NCBI GenBank assembly: GCA_028023455.1
Contig: JAQFVV010000013.1
Coordinates: forward strand, 9,578,411 to 9,642,410
Direction of reading: 5' to 3'
Length of the DNA stretch: 64,000 nt
DNA from: Epiperipatus broadwayi
Lineage: Eukaryota; Onychophora; Udeonychophora; Euonychophora; Peripatidae
The notes under the pieces are model-generated. The model was not told where the DNA came from. It was given only the letters and a program-made list of their open reading frames with translations, and made no database searches. This document shows positions 12,639 to 24,917 of the stretch, piece by piece (positions within the stretch are counted from its first letter, which is position 1; each line of letters opens with the position of its first letter). The position numbers and the translations under genes are program-made.

Positions 12639-13342
12639 GAAGCTGCATCCATCCTAATTCTAAATCACCCGCATCGCACAAATTCGCAGGTCTCAAAGCA
12701 TTTATGTTTAGAAACTATCACTTGTGTAAATATGAAGCACATAGGAAGGAAAATATAAACAATTATGTTAAAGACCTATTAGCAGCAGGATTTAAATACA
12801 AAACCATTAGGAGGAAAGTCATGAAATTCAACAGCACAATAGATGATAAATTGCCTCGCACCAATCTACCTAGAATAACGGTCCCCTACATCCTTAAAAT
12901 CACCAGCAAACTAACGAAAACCTTGAGCAACAAATTCAGCATAATATTCAGAACTCCACCCAACACTAATAGGTTGATCAATAACTCCAAAGACTACATT
13001 GATCCAGCGCTCACCCCACATGTGGTGTACTCCATTTCCTGCCCCCAAGCCGGATGCCACGCCACATATTATGGTGAAACGAAAGCCACAATTAACACCA
13101 GATTGGCTCAACATCGGTACACCTTCAACAGAGCCCAAACGAACAGCAGTACATCTTCTGCATTTTTTGAACATACTAAACAATCAGGGCACAATTTCAT
13201 CCCCGCTAACCCCGTTATTTTATGCTCAGAACCAAACGACTACAGGAGAAAAATAAAAGAGGCATTCTACATTAACAGAGACATCCATGCAATCAACAGA
13301 AGAGACACGTGCTTCGACATCTCGAAAAAATGGGCTACGTAA
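12581..13342 (+). CDS. PLE 2 C-terminal ORF with GIY-YIG endonuclease
   Basis: This 253-codon frame's first codons, up to the palindrome centre, are the other arm read backwards. Genuine PLE sequence starts near 12640. It includes the RT thumb-like tail (FRNYHLC, AAGFKYKTIRRK), a linker, then the GIY-YIG domain: HVVYSISCPQAGC (GIY part), TYYGETKATINTRLAQH (YIG part with Arg helix), SAFFEHTKQSGHNF and RRKIKEAFYINRD. The domain nicks DNA for target-primed reverse transcription. The upstream RT core is missing, so the protein cannot work alone. Fewer lesions than in the other PLEs here suggest a relatively young copy. Confidence 0.82.
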   Translation: MRPANLCDAGDLELGWMQLRSCIHPNSKSPASHKFAGLKAFMFRNYHLCKYEAHRKENINNYVKDLLAAGFKYKTIRRKVMKFNSTIDDKLPRTNLPRITVPYILKITSKLTKTLSNKFSIIFRTPPNTNRLINNSKDYIDPALTPHVVYSISCPQAGCHATYYGETKATINTRLAQHRYTFNRAQTNSSTSSAFFEHTKQSGHNFIPANPVILCSEPNDYRRKIKEAFYINRDIHAINRRDTCFDISKKWAT

Positions 13343-13539
13343 CAGTAACTCATTTGAATATTCTCATTTACATATATTAAGTACATTTTCACGAAGGCTA
13401 TGAGTATGAGGCACAGTTCCTCGAAAACGTTCAGCCAAATTTATTATTAACTATATATTTTTTCTCTAATAATTTACAATTAAGTATTTTTATTATTACA
13501 AATAAGGAGAAATTAAAACCACATTTATTTCTAATTATA

Positions 13540-14286
13540 AAAAATAAAACTAGATTCTGTAAAATAATATTGTGATAAAAAATACAATTTTTATTAAAAA
13601 ACAGGAAAAAAATTATAACAAAAATTCAAAGTCTCTAAGTCAAACCAAAAAAAAAAAAAGTTACAATCATTCTATAAGTAGTCATTTCATATTTGTCTTA
13701 TTTTGAGGAGAATCCAGAACTAGTCCATATTTGTTTTTAACTTTGCACTTTGTTTTTTATTGAAATTATTTTCATCAATGAAATTAATAAAAAAAATGAG
13801 ATCACATCTGATTAATTCAAATTTCACAAATATCCTGTTTAACTCCAAACACTAAAAGTCTGGAGAAAACAAAACCCAGAAGTCACACTAAAATAAACAA
13901 TATTTAAATTTAATTTTTATTATGAAAAAAAAAGTCAAATATTATATAGCGTACTCTATTTTAAATTTATTAATTTATTAAGTGCAAGCAAATGATATAA
14001 TAATAACATGAAAGGCTGAAACTATTGACAGATGCGCCTTAAAAATGCTTATATGACAGCCAATCAGATGTAATAATGACTGCACAAGGGAACTCTCAAT
14101 TCAAAACACAAGGCAGAGATTTTAAGAGAAAAAGATAATTCCCACCTTCTTCTCTACTTAAATTTATATATAAATAAGCCAGACTCAAGCATTTTGAACT
14201 AAGAGCATGAAGCTTTAAAGACCTTCACATTTAATTCACTAAATATTATATATAAATAAACAATGTGAAATCTTTCGATTTACTAT
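13540..14286. other. AT-rich intronic DNA with a partial fold-back copy
   Basis: Nothing coding. 13967-14050 (TTAATTTATTAAGTGCAAGC to CTTAAAAATGCTTAT) is a second, shorter copy of the loop region of the fold-back repeat at 14288-14470. Confidence 0.45.
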
Positions 14287-14287
14287 A

Positions 14288-14470
14288 AAATATTTTCAAA
14301 TCTAATGAAATGATAGTAATAAATGTAAATATATTAATTTATTAAGTGCAAGCAGATGATATAATATAAATATGAAAGGCTGAAACCTTTGATAGATGTG
14401 CCTTAAAAATGCTTATTAAATTAATATATTTACATTTGTTACTATCATTTCATTAGATTTGAAAATTACT
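14288..14470. repeat. Fold-back repeat
   Basis: The stem is formed by ATTTTCAAATCTAATGAAAT onward (14291-14345) and its reverse complement (about 14415-14467). The loop of about 70 bp contains AAGTGCAAGC and GAAAGGCTGAAACC. It resembles a small MITE. No flanking duplication is recognised. Confidence 0.6.
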
Positions 14471-14844
14471 TCGTAGAGAACTTAGCATATATCAAACCCT
14501 TTTGATAGAATTATTTATAGACATATAAATAATTTAACAGTACATGTAGTGATAGTAAAACATTCTTTTGAAAATGAAATGTTTACATTCTGGTGTTGTT
14601 AATAATTTCTGTATAAACAAATTTCAAAATTATAGAAAAATGAAATTGTGTATATAGAACTACAAAACAATAATAAATAAGTCACCATAATCATAATTAA
14701 ATAATATTTAATCTCACTTAATCATTATTAAACTAATGAAATTGTAAACAAACAAAACAAAAAAAAACTTAAGTCAGGAAAGTTACTGTTATTATATTAT
14801 TAGTAGTAATAATAAAATAATTATAAAATTTAAAGTAATCTTAC

Positions 14845-15045
14845 ATATCAATATTTTCTTCACAACCTCTGTACAGGGATGTTAATTCCTGTGTTGCCAT
14901 TTGCTTAAGTAAAGCTGTCATTCTATTCTGCCATTCCTTACAGTGTCCAATTACAGACATTTTTAAGATTGACAAATCGAGTAACACAAACTGAATACTA
15001 GCAAGAGTGTTTTGCTGTTGAACAATATCCATTATTTCAATATAA
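14845..15045 (-). CDS. Axonemal dynein heavy chain, exon d
   Basis: This 201-bp exon completes the codon split with exon c and ends two bases into the next codon. It encodes NYIEIMDIVQQQ, then FVLLDLSILKMSVIGHCKEW and a helix ending LTSLYRGCEENID. The F-V-L-L-D, H-C-x-E-W-Q and T-x-L-L-x-x-M-A features are typical of the heavy chain stem just ahead of the linker. The acceptor AG at 15046-15047 and donor GTAAG at 14840-14844 fit the phases exactly. The ATG within this exon (15030-15032) is internal and is not a gene start. Confidence 0.9.
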
Positions 15046-15059
15046 CTACAAAATTATAT

Positions 15060-16400
15060 ATACATATATTAAACCATAAGTGCTATAGCTAACTGATTAT
15101 CATATGTAAATAATCACATTAGCAAAAGCTTAAATACACCAATAAAATATCAGAAAAACTATCTACATATCCTTGAGAAAAGATAATAAATATATACCAC
15201 TTATTATCTTGGTTTAAGATCTTTAAATAGACAATGAGGAAAGCATATGACTAAAATAGATTAATATTAAATCTGGCTGGAAGTTTTAAATAAATTTCAT
15301 TTAACAGGCAGAGTAAACTTTTTGGAAATTAGATTAATAAATAATCATGTTTACAACTTTCAAACAAATGACTACTCATTATTTTAGATATAATAAATTC
15401 CAAGTGCCAAAAATCATCATAACAACTAAAGCTTAAATAAACCAATAAAATTTCAACAATCTGTTACCAAGGCAACCTCAATAGATAATAGACAAATTCC
15501 CTAACTATCCTGGTCTAAAACTTTTAAATAGATAATAGGCAAAGACATGAGTGAAACATATTGAGCTTAAATCTGACTAGAAATTTTAAATAAACTCCAT
15601 TCATCAGGAAAGCAAACTGTTAGAAATTAGATTAACAAACAATTCATTTTTACAACTTTTCAAACAAATAACTACTCAATATTTTAAATATAATAAACAT
15701 AATTGATTATTATAATGTAAATCATATCGCAAGAGCCAAATCTTAAATAAATCTACAGAATGTCAGCCTATTGTAAGATCAGAATAATAAATGGAAACAA
15801 TTTATTATCTTTAATAACTACTTAACTATAGACACTTTCATCTCATATCTAAAATATTAAATAATAATTTGTTAAGAAAATTGTAAAAAATAACTATTTA
15901 TTTATTTTTCTTCAAACAGCTTATCTTTGCCTGAAGAAATTTTATTTAAAACTTCTGAAAATATATAATTTCAATTTGTTTTAATTATGTGCTTTCATCA
16001 TTATTTAAAGATCTTAGACAAAGAGTAATAAATGAAATAAAGTTATTATCTATCATAGTTGCTTTGATAATAGATTGCTGATATTTAATGGATTATTTAA
16101 ATTTGGGCTGTTATGATTTACTTACAATAATCACTTAATTATTGGATCTTATGATTTTATTATATCTAAAGTATTGCATAGTTGTTTGTTTAAAAGATTG
16201 TACAAATGAATACTTATTAATTTTTCTTCAAACAGTTCATTTTGTCTGTTGAATGGACTTTAAATCTTTTTGGCAGATTTAATCTCATCTATTTAAAGAT
16301 GTAAGAGTAGAATAATAGAAATCCATTTATTATTTAATAAGGTTGTCATGACAACCAATTGCTGATATTCTATCAGTTTATTTAAGTTTTGTCTGTTGTG
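15060..16400. repeat. Array of ~300-bp repeats, three direct then two inverted
   Basis: Shared landmarks in plus orientation are GATTATCATATGTAAAT or similar, AGCTTAAATA, TTTTAAATAGA, AAATTAGATTAA and TTCAAACAAATGACTACTCA. They start near 15090, 15400 and 15700. From about 15890 to 16400 the same landmarks appear reversed (TTTCTTCAAACAG, GATTTAATCTCAT, TGCTGATATT). Copies are diverged, and no coding content or recognised family is seen. Confidence 0.55.
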
Positions 16401-16639
16401 ATTTATAAATATATACAAAAGAGAGAGAGAGAAACAGAAATAATTAGAGACAGCTAGAATCTCATTAACATAAAGTATTTAATACAAAATAATTATTTTA
16501 CATGAAAAAGATTCAAATCTCCATGAAAGTAGATACTAAATACATATTGGATTATTTTTATTATTTAGTTGAATTGTTATAAATTCTTAGAATAATTCAC
16601 AGATTTGTATATAACACAATATTTTGAGTAGTGTTTTTC

Positions 16640-16875
16640 TTATCATTTTCAGTTGTTTTGACTTGACTAATGTTAATTTAGTATGGAAATTGAATGAGTA
16701 ACCTTTAGATTCATAAATATTGAATTTAAGGTGATTCTCTAATCAACTAGGTTATTCTGTCAGAGGCTCATCTTAAATCGAATACAAATCTAAAGGTTAA
16801 TGGTTCAATTCTCATAAAAGATTAACATTGGTCAGACCAGCCAATACCTGAAGAGAAAAACAATAACATTAAGAA
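16640..16875. mobile_element. tRNA-SINE remnants, head to head
   Basis: The plus half (about 16755-16875) has TCTAAAGGTTAATGGTTCAATTCT, a worn tRNA B-box region, then GGTCAGACCAGCCAATACCTGAAGAG. This matches the SINE at 43010-43320. The left half (about 16640-16755) matches the tRNA-like head of the same SINE on the minus strand (ACCTTAAATTCAATATT followed by ATCTAAAGG). The two halves abut, giving the same head-to-head layout as the PLEs. Confidence 0.6.
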
Positions 16876-19033
<2,158 letters not shown>

Positions 19034-20072
19034 AACATCACATGATCACCATTTCTTAGGCTTGCTTATATCTGTTATTAAAACAGGCAAAACTCTCTAT
19101 ATGTATTGCCACTCAATGTAAGACAGAGTAATCAATGGATGCCAGAAGGCTTGTGCATAAAATCTCCATCTAGTGCCTACTCATCCAATATCCCCAGACT
19201 AGTTTCTGGCTTGTGGCCTTCATCAGTGAGGAACCTTGGATCTGAGAGCACTGCACCTAGATCTTAGGATCTAATGCAACCCTCCAGCAGCCACCTTTTA
19301 TCTCTACTTAATTACAAAACTATGAGTCTTAAATTGAAAATACCATAATATTTTTAATCCAAGCTCATTAGCTTATATACTATACAGGTCTGAATTCAGT
19401 TCAGTATCTATACATTTTGATGACTTTGGTTCTTTAATAACCATAGCCACAATTATCTTATTAGGCAGAATAGGTTTTAAACCAATAAACATCACATGAT
19501 CATCATTTCTTATGCTTGTTTATAACTGTTATTAAAACAGGTAAAACTCTCTATAGGTATTTCCACTCAATGCAAGCCAGAGTAGTCAATGGATGCCAGA
19601 AGGCTTGTTCATAAAATCCCCATCTAGTGCCTACTCATCCAATATCCCCAGACTAGTTTCTGGGTTGTGGCCTTCATCAATCCTGCCTAATAAAATAGTG
19701 GTGGCTATGGTTAGCAAAGAACCAAATTCACTGAAATGTATAGGTACTGAACTGAGTTCAGACCTATATGACTATATAAGCTAATGAGCTTGTATTGAAG
19801 ATATTATGGTGTTTTCAATTTAAGACTCATAGTTTTGCAGTTAAGTAGAGATAAAAGGTGGCTGCTGGAGGATTGCATTACATTCTAAGATCTAAGTGCA
19901 GTGTTCTCAGATCCAAGGCTCCTCACTGACAAAGGCCACAAGCCAAAAAATAGTCTGGGGATATTGGATGAGTAGGCACTAGATGGGGATTTTATGCACA
20001 AGCCTTCTGGCATCCATTGATTACTCTGGCTTGCATTGAGTGGCAATACGTATAGAGAGTTTTGTCTGTTTT
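19034..20072. mobile_element. Tandem-family retroelement, copy 1 (inverted junction)
   Basis: AATTAAACTTATA at 19021-19033 and 20073-20085 is a 13-bp target-site duplication. From 19034 to about 19678 the unit is in minus sense and present about 1.4 times (AACATCACATGATCA at 19034 and again near 19488, a period of about 454 bp). At about 19679 it switches to plus sense (ATCCTGCCTAATAAAATAG) and runs to the 3' end, CTGTTTT. The plus-sense core reads CTGACAAAGGCCACAAGCCAAAAAA, a mutated form of CTGATGAAGGCCACAAGCCAGAAAC. No protein is encoded. Length-variable duplications of this size fit target-primed reverse transcription. Confidence 0.8.
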
Positions 20073-20085
20073 AATTAAACTTATA

Positions 20086-21767
20086 TTTGATTACTAAAAG
20101 TTGCATTTTATGTAAATGGATTTATATATGCACAATTGTTTGTTCAATATTTAATAGTTTACATATGATTGTATCCATATGGGTGAATACATTTCTATCA
20201 GTTTAATAAATTAGGGATCAATCTCAGAATGAGTCATCCCTGAATAAATTGTAGTTGTATTAAATTTGGCTTAGGACCAAAAGGCTACTTTTTATAATTA
20301 TTATATAGAAGATTTATTCAGTTAGAGCTAGGACCAAATGGACATCTCTTTATAGTTATTATTATATAAGCAGTTTTGTTTAGGAATAGGATCTAAAAAA
20401 CTCCATTTCTTATGATTCTTGTGATAAAGATAGCACTGATGTCTATTTCATATATAGCATAAGTATATGTAAGTACTAGGAGACATGTGAGTTAAAGAAA
20501 TTTTTTATTTATGAATTTATACATGCATAGAATTATATTTACATTTATTGAAGATAAGGTTAAAAGTGCAACAAATGTGTTACATTATCTATGAATATAT
20601 TGATATTATGATATATAAAGATTAAAAAACTTTGTTAAAAAAATAAATTGCATATTAATTAATAATTATATTTTGAAAATAAATTATTATTACATGATTT
20701 GTTACTTAATTTATGTAAGATTGCATGATCTGCCATCATTCATCAGAAATAACTTATGTTCTTGAGGATTTAGCCTCCATTACAAATGGGGCCGAGTAAT
20801 GATTATATTATTATATTGAATAAAATATTGCTTTAAATATAAAGGTTTGTAAATATACTACTTGTAAATATACCATTTGTAAATTTTTGCTCACTTGGGT
20901 GAGGCCATGAATGTATCTGTTATAAACTCCCATTTGATTGAGTTAGATGAATGTTAGATACAAAATAAACTAATCATGGGTATTTCTTATCCAGATGGAA
21001 AAAAAACCATTTGCATCTTTGTTTCCTCACTTCCTACATTAACTATACAGTAGTAAAATCTCTCTTCTAATGCCAGAAATTATAATTTAAGTGACGGCAT
21101 AATCAGAAATAGCACTGCAGACAATCTCCAATATTCTTTTTACAAATACTGAATTTGAAATGGTTTCATTCAGAAACCACCATTTAATCTTATCTTGCTA
21201 TTTGAAGCCAACAATTTGAAAATTCAAATATCCCCAATGTTTCTGAATTCAAATCAATTAGATTATTATATATCTATGTAAATATAAAACTAAATCAGCT
21301 AAGGTATATTTTCTTGATTTCAATTATACATTAATGGCAAGCACATTTGAATTTTTGGGAAAAGAATAGTAAAAGTCAATAAATAACTCTTAGCTTTCTC
21401 CGTATCTTATCCTATCTACACACTCATGATATCTGTTTTTTAATTCCAGAAGCTATAATGTAAGATAAATTATACCTAATTCAAACTGTTGAACACAACA
21501 GACTAATATTTATTTTCATACAATTCTTCAAATATAATCAATAACCAAATTTTTCCAGAAAATAAAAGTGGCAAATATTTAATTTATTTTCTATACCCAG
21601 TATAGAAATATTAAAAAAGTTAATAGGAGAACATAACAAAAATGACACAGAAAAAAAAAAAAGAAAAATTAATTTTAATAATGAGTGCGTTTTATGATAT
21701 ACAGCATAATCTAAAGTTCAAAATAGGATTATTATTAAATAAATGGATAGATAATTCTAGCACTTAC
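20086..21767. other. AT-rich intronic DNA with a short tandem duplication
   Basis: 20275-20400 contains two diverged copies of a ~65-bp unit (AGGACCAAAAGGC, AGGACCAAATGG, TTATTATATA). No gene is seen between here and exon c. Confidence 0.4.
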
Positions 21768-21979
21768 TTAGATATCTCTTTATCAAACATATAAGCAGTT
21801 GGATTTTGTAGTTCAAAGTCATGCATAAAATCAATCTTATTAGTTTGCCAAACATCTTTATACTCTTTCCAAAAGTTTAAATGGTTTTGGATTTGTTTTG
21901 TAGTCTCATTTACTCCAGCATTGATTTCATCTTGAATTTTTAAACATTCTTTGTCCCTACCAATAATTTCAGAATGAGT
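21768..21979 (-). CDS. Axonemal dynein heavy chain, exon c
   Basis: This 212-bp exon starts in phase 0 and ends with two bases of a split codon. The donor GTAAGTG is strong. The product reads through CLKIQDEINAGVNETTKQ, then HLNFWKEYKDVWQTNKIDF. It matches the conserved tail block of axonemal heavy chains in which an IQ-rich helix precedes a W-x-x-Y-x-x-x-W motif and NK-x-x-F. The window shows no other reading with comparable similarity. The exon is separated from exon b by a normal short intron and from exon d by 6.7 kb of repeat-bearing DNA. Confidence 0.87.
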
Positions 21980-22073
21980 CTAAAGAACAAAAAATAAAAA
22001 TATTAAGCAAATAAAAAAATATAACTAATTAACTAAATAAATATTTAATCTCAGTAAGTATTTCATTAATTAC

Positions 22074-22202
22074 CTCTTTTCGAATTTGTTTTCGAATGAA
22101 GACTTTTAACAGACTGTCGATAATAGAAATACTCTCAACAAGCCACTTTCTACTATTTCCAAACATATTAGCAATGTCAGTTAGAGGTGGCAAAAAACCA
22201 AT
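22074..22202 (-). CDS. Axonemal dynein heavy chain, exon b
   Basis: This 43-codon exon is in phase 0 at both ends, with acceptor CAG at 22203-22205 and donor GTAAT reading down from 22073. It begins IGFLPPLTDIANMF and ends FIRKQIRKE. That fits the short helical segment after the INGD block in axonemal dynein tails, where a hydrophobic-Pro-Pro-Leu start is followed by a basic stretch. The intron before it is about 31.2 kb and carries most of the repeats in the window. The intron after it is only 94 bp. Assignment rests on position, frame continuity and family resemblance; taken alone this exon would be less certain. Confidence 0.75.
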
Positions 22203-22625
22203 CTGAAACAAAAAATATATTTTACTATAAAAATACGAAACATATTTTTTTTTTTGTAATAAAACGACTGTTTTTATTCATTATAAATGTAAATAAGACC
22301 TGGGAAGAGAACATAGTTGGAATAAATAAATTTGGTATGTAGAGAAATAAAGCTACAATAAAAAATAAAGGAATAAATTCAGATTTTATTCTGCAATAAA
22401 TCGAAAACAAAAACTGACATAAATGATATTTTGGTTCAACTATTAGATCAAAATCTTTTTTTTATTTTTATTAATGCTAATAATCTTATTTTCATTCTCC
22501 AAACAATACATTTTATCATGGCATTGCAGTATATTGACTGGTTTGTGAAATAAATAAAGTTACATATATGTATGTATGTGTTTTCATAACTGGGCAATAT
22601 AAAATATGTAGTAGTCACTCTAAAA
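22203..22625. other. Start of the 31-kb dynein intron
   Basis: AT-rich with nothing recognised. 22618-22625 (CTCTAAAA) is the probable left half of the hAT target duplication. Confidence 0.4.
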
Positions 22626-23217
22626 CAGGGTTCAGGAACATTTTTGAGTCAGAGAGCCATTTTAACAAAAAAGCATAGAAAAATTAAAATTTAGGGAGCC
22701 ATAATTAGAAATCAATTTCATTCATTATTTATAAATTTAATAACATTATGTATTCCAGCAATTCTTAAGCTTGCATATAATATTTTTGTGTATGAAACAA
22801 AAAAAAAATTCTGTAAATTTTATTTTTAATTAGAACTTTTTCCACTAAAATTCTAGTAAATAGAATAAATTTGCATTATAAAATTTATCAGTGAAAAAAA
22901 TCATTTATATAAATATAACAATATAATGTTAATATTCAGATTTACTAATGTGACTTTTGAACTATTATGTTCTCAGCAAATTGTTTAAATTTGGAGTATA
23001 TTTCAAGAATTTTAATAATAATAAAACCTTCAGACTTGAATCAATCAATCTGCTCCTGGGTCTGCTTTTCACATAATTCATTGAAGAAAACATAATATAT
23101 GATAATTTATACTCATTTGTATTAGTTATATTAATTAAATTATAATAAAATTAGTACAATTAGTTACAAATTATACATTAGTATACATAAATAAAATATT
23201 TTATATTTATTTTTAAT

Positions 23218-23221
<4 letters not shown>

Positions 23222-23300
<79 letters not shown>
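23222..23300. repeat. (CT)n-(AT)n compound microsatellite
   Basis: About 36 bp of CT repeats pass directly into about 42 bp of AT repeats. Confidence 0.9.
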
Positions 23301-23305
<5 letters not shown>

Positions 23306-24917
23306 CCTACACTCCCAACACAGCTCATATACATTACATGAGCGAAATGCCCAGGCGCCAGTTCTATTAATGAATAGAACAATATAATAAGATATATAAT
23401 ACAAAATTATTACTGAGACTCTATATTTAAGTTTATGTTCAGCTCAGCTCAGTGGGAGGCTATAGGCAGTTCACAAGATATATGATGATAAATGAATAAA
23501 AGAAGAAATATTACAAAACATTTAATATAATGTAAATTCCTTTGTTAATTAATTGTATGATAAAGAATCATAATGTTTATTGGTACAGTCTATTAAAATA
23601 TAGTTTAAACTTAATTTCTTCCTTCATCCAAATATGACATATATCAGCTTGCTATAATTATATTCCTAAACAATTCTATGACTTGGCATATCATAATCTA
23701 AACATCTACTTTAATGCCAATCAAGAAATAAACAATAAGGTCTCAGGGAATTTAACAAACACAGTTGAATTAAATAAATACATTGGCCCATAAGTTATAA
23801 TTCTAAAGTATGATAAAATGTAATAAAACAAATTTACTAAAATATTTTTACTGTGTTTCAATAATAAGATAATGACAGAAATAGGGTATTTTAATCTCAT
23901 ATCATCATCTAACAAATATACTAACTTGGCAACCTTTCTAATACTTTTATCCAATGGCAAATGTTCCTTATAATGTTTGGATTAAGAGACAATATTGTCA
24001 GACACCAGCAGATTTAATATTATAACTCTAAAATAATATATCTATTTTATAATAGATTTATAAAATGTGGAGATGTGAAAATGGAAACACGAATGTATAC
24101 AATAATAACTCAAGACACAGTTTTAAGATTTTAAATAAATAAAACAAATCATTTATTACACTAAAATAAATTTGGTTTAACATAATATTTACAATTGGAC
24201 TACTTGTCCTACAGATTTTTAAATTATCAAACAAACTTTGAGCATCAGTTTGGGATTATCCCTATTATCAAAGCAAATTAACGACAAAACTTAAATATTC
24301 TGACTTCGAACACATGCTTTGCCTACATATTTCGTCTACCTGACACTAAATAAACAACAAGTTATATTATTAGCACACAAAAAAAACACTTTTGAGAGGA
24401 TATTACTATTGATTAATAAAATAAATCAAATTAATTATATTTGACTCTCAACAAAGCAACTTTCTCTAATTGACTAAATAATCACTTTCAATTACGTATA
24501 CCTTTCATGCATAGCAACAAAATCATGTTCATTCTGATGATTTGATGATTTATAAGCTTTATTTAAATAAATACACTGTATTTTAAAATATTTATTTCCT
24601 GTTTTAATCTCAATAACTTTATACCTCTATTTAAATGAATGTAATGTATTTCAAAACATTTATTTCTCATTTTAATTTCAATAACTCTATACTTTATATA
24701 CGCGATATTATTTATATTACGCGTGTGTGTGCATGTTCAAGCAGCAATAATATAAAATAATCTTTTCTACAAACTATCCATTCATTAAGAAAATATCATA
24801 CAATTATTTTATTTCGGACAATGTCGTAATTCATCAATAAAATAAGACACTAATATTACATCAAGAATTAATTCAACAATTTATCTGGCCATATATTAAT
24901 TAACACAAAGCTATATT

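Larger units (their letters stand above)
11825..13527. mobile_element. Penelope-like element 2, 1.7-kb palindrome with target duplication
   Basis: Two arms meet at a perfect palindrome centred between 12638 and 12639 (GCAGCTTCGAAGCTGC). The reverse-complement match runs outward to about 11825 on the left and 13500 on the right, with small indels in the left arm. TTTCTAATTATA occurs at 11813-11824 and 13528-13539, a 12-bp target-site duplication, so the pair inserted as one unit. The right arm carries an intact 3' ORF portion followed by a tail with ATGAGG, a loop, CCTC and GAAAAC near 13406-13428. Confidence 0.85.

Noticed and set aside
12439-12696. The same protein apparently encoded on both strands (12439-12696 and 12581-13342)
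   Set aside because: A consequence of the DNA palindrome centred at 12638/12639, not two overlapping genes. Only the part right of the centre is genuine PLE coding sequence.
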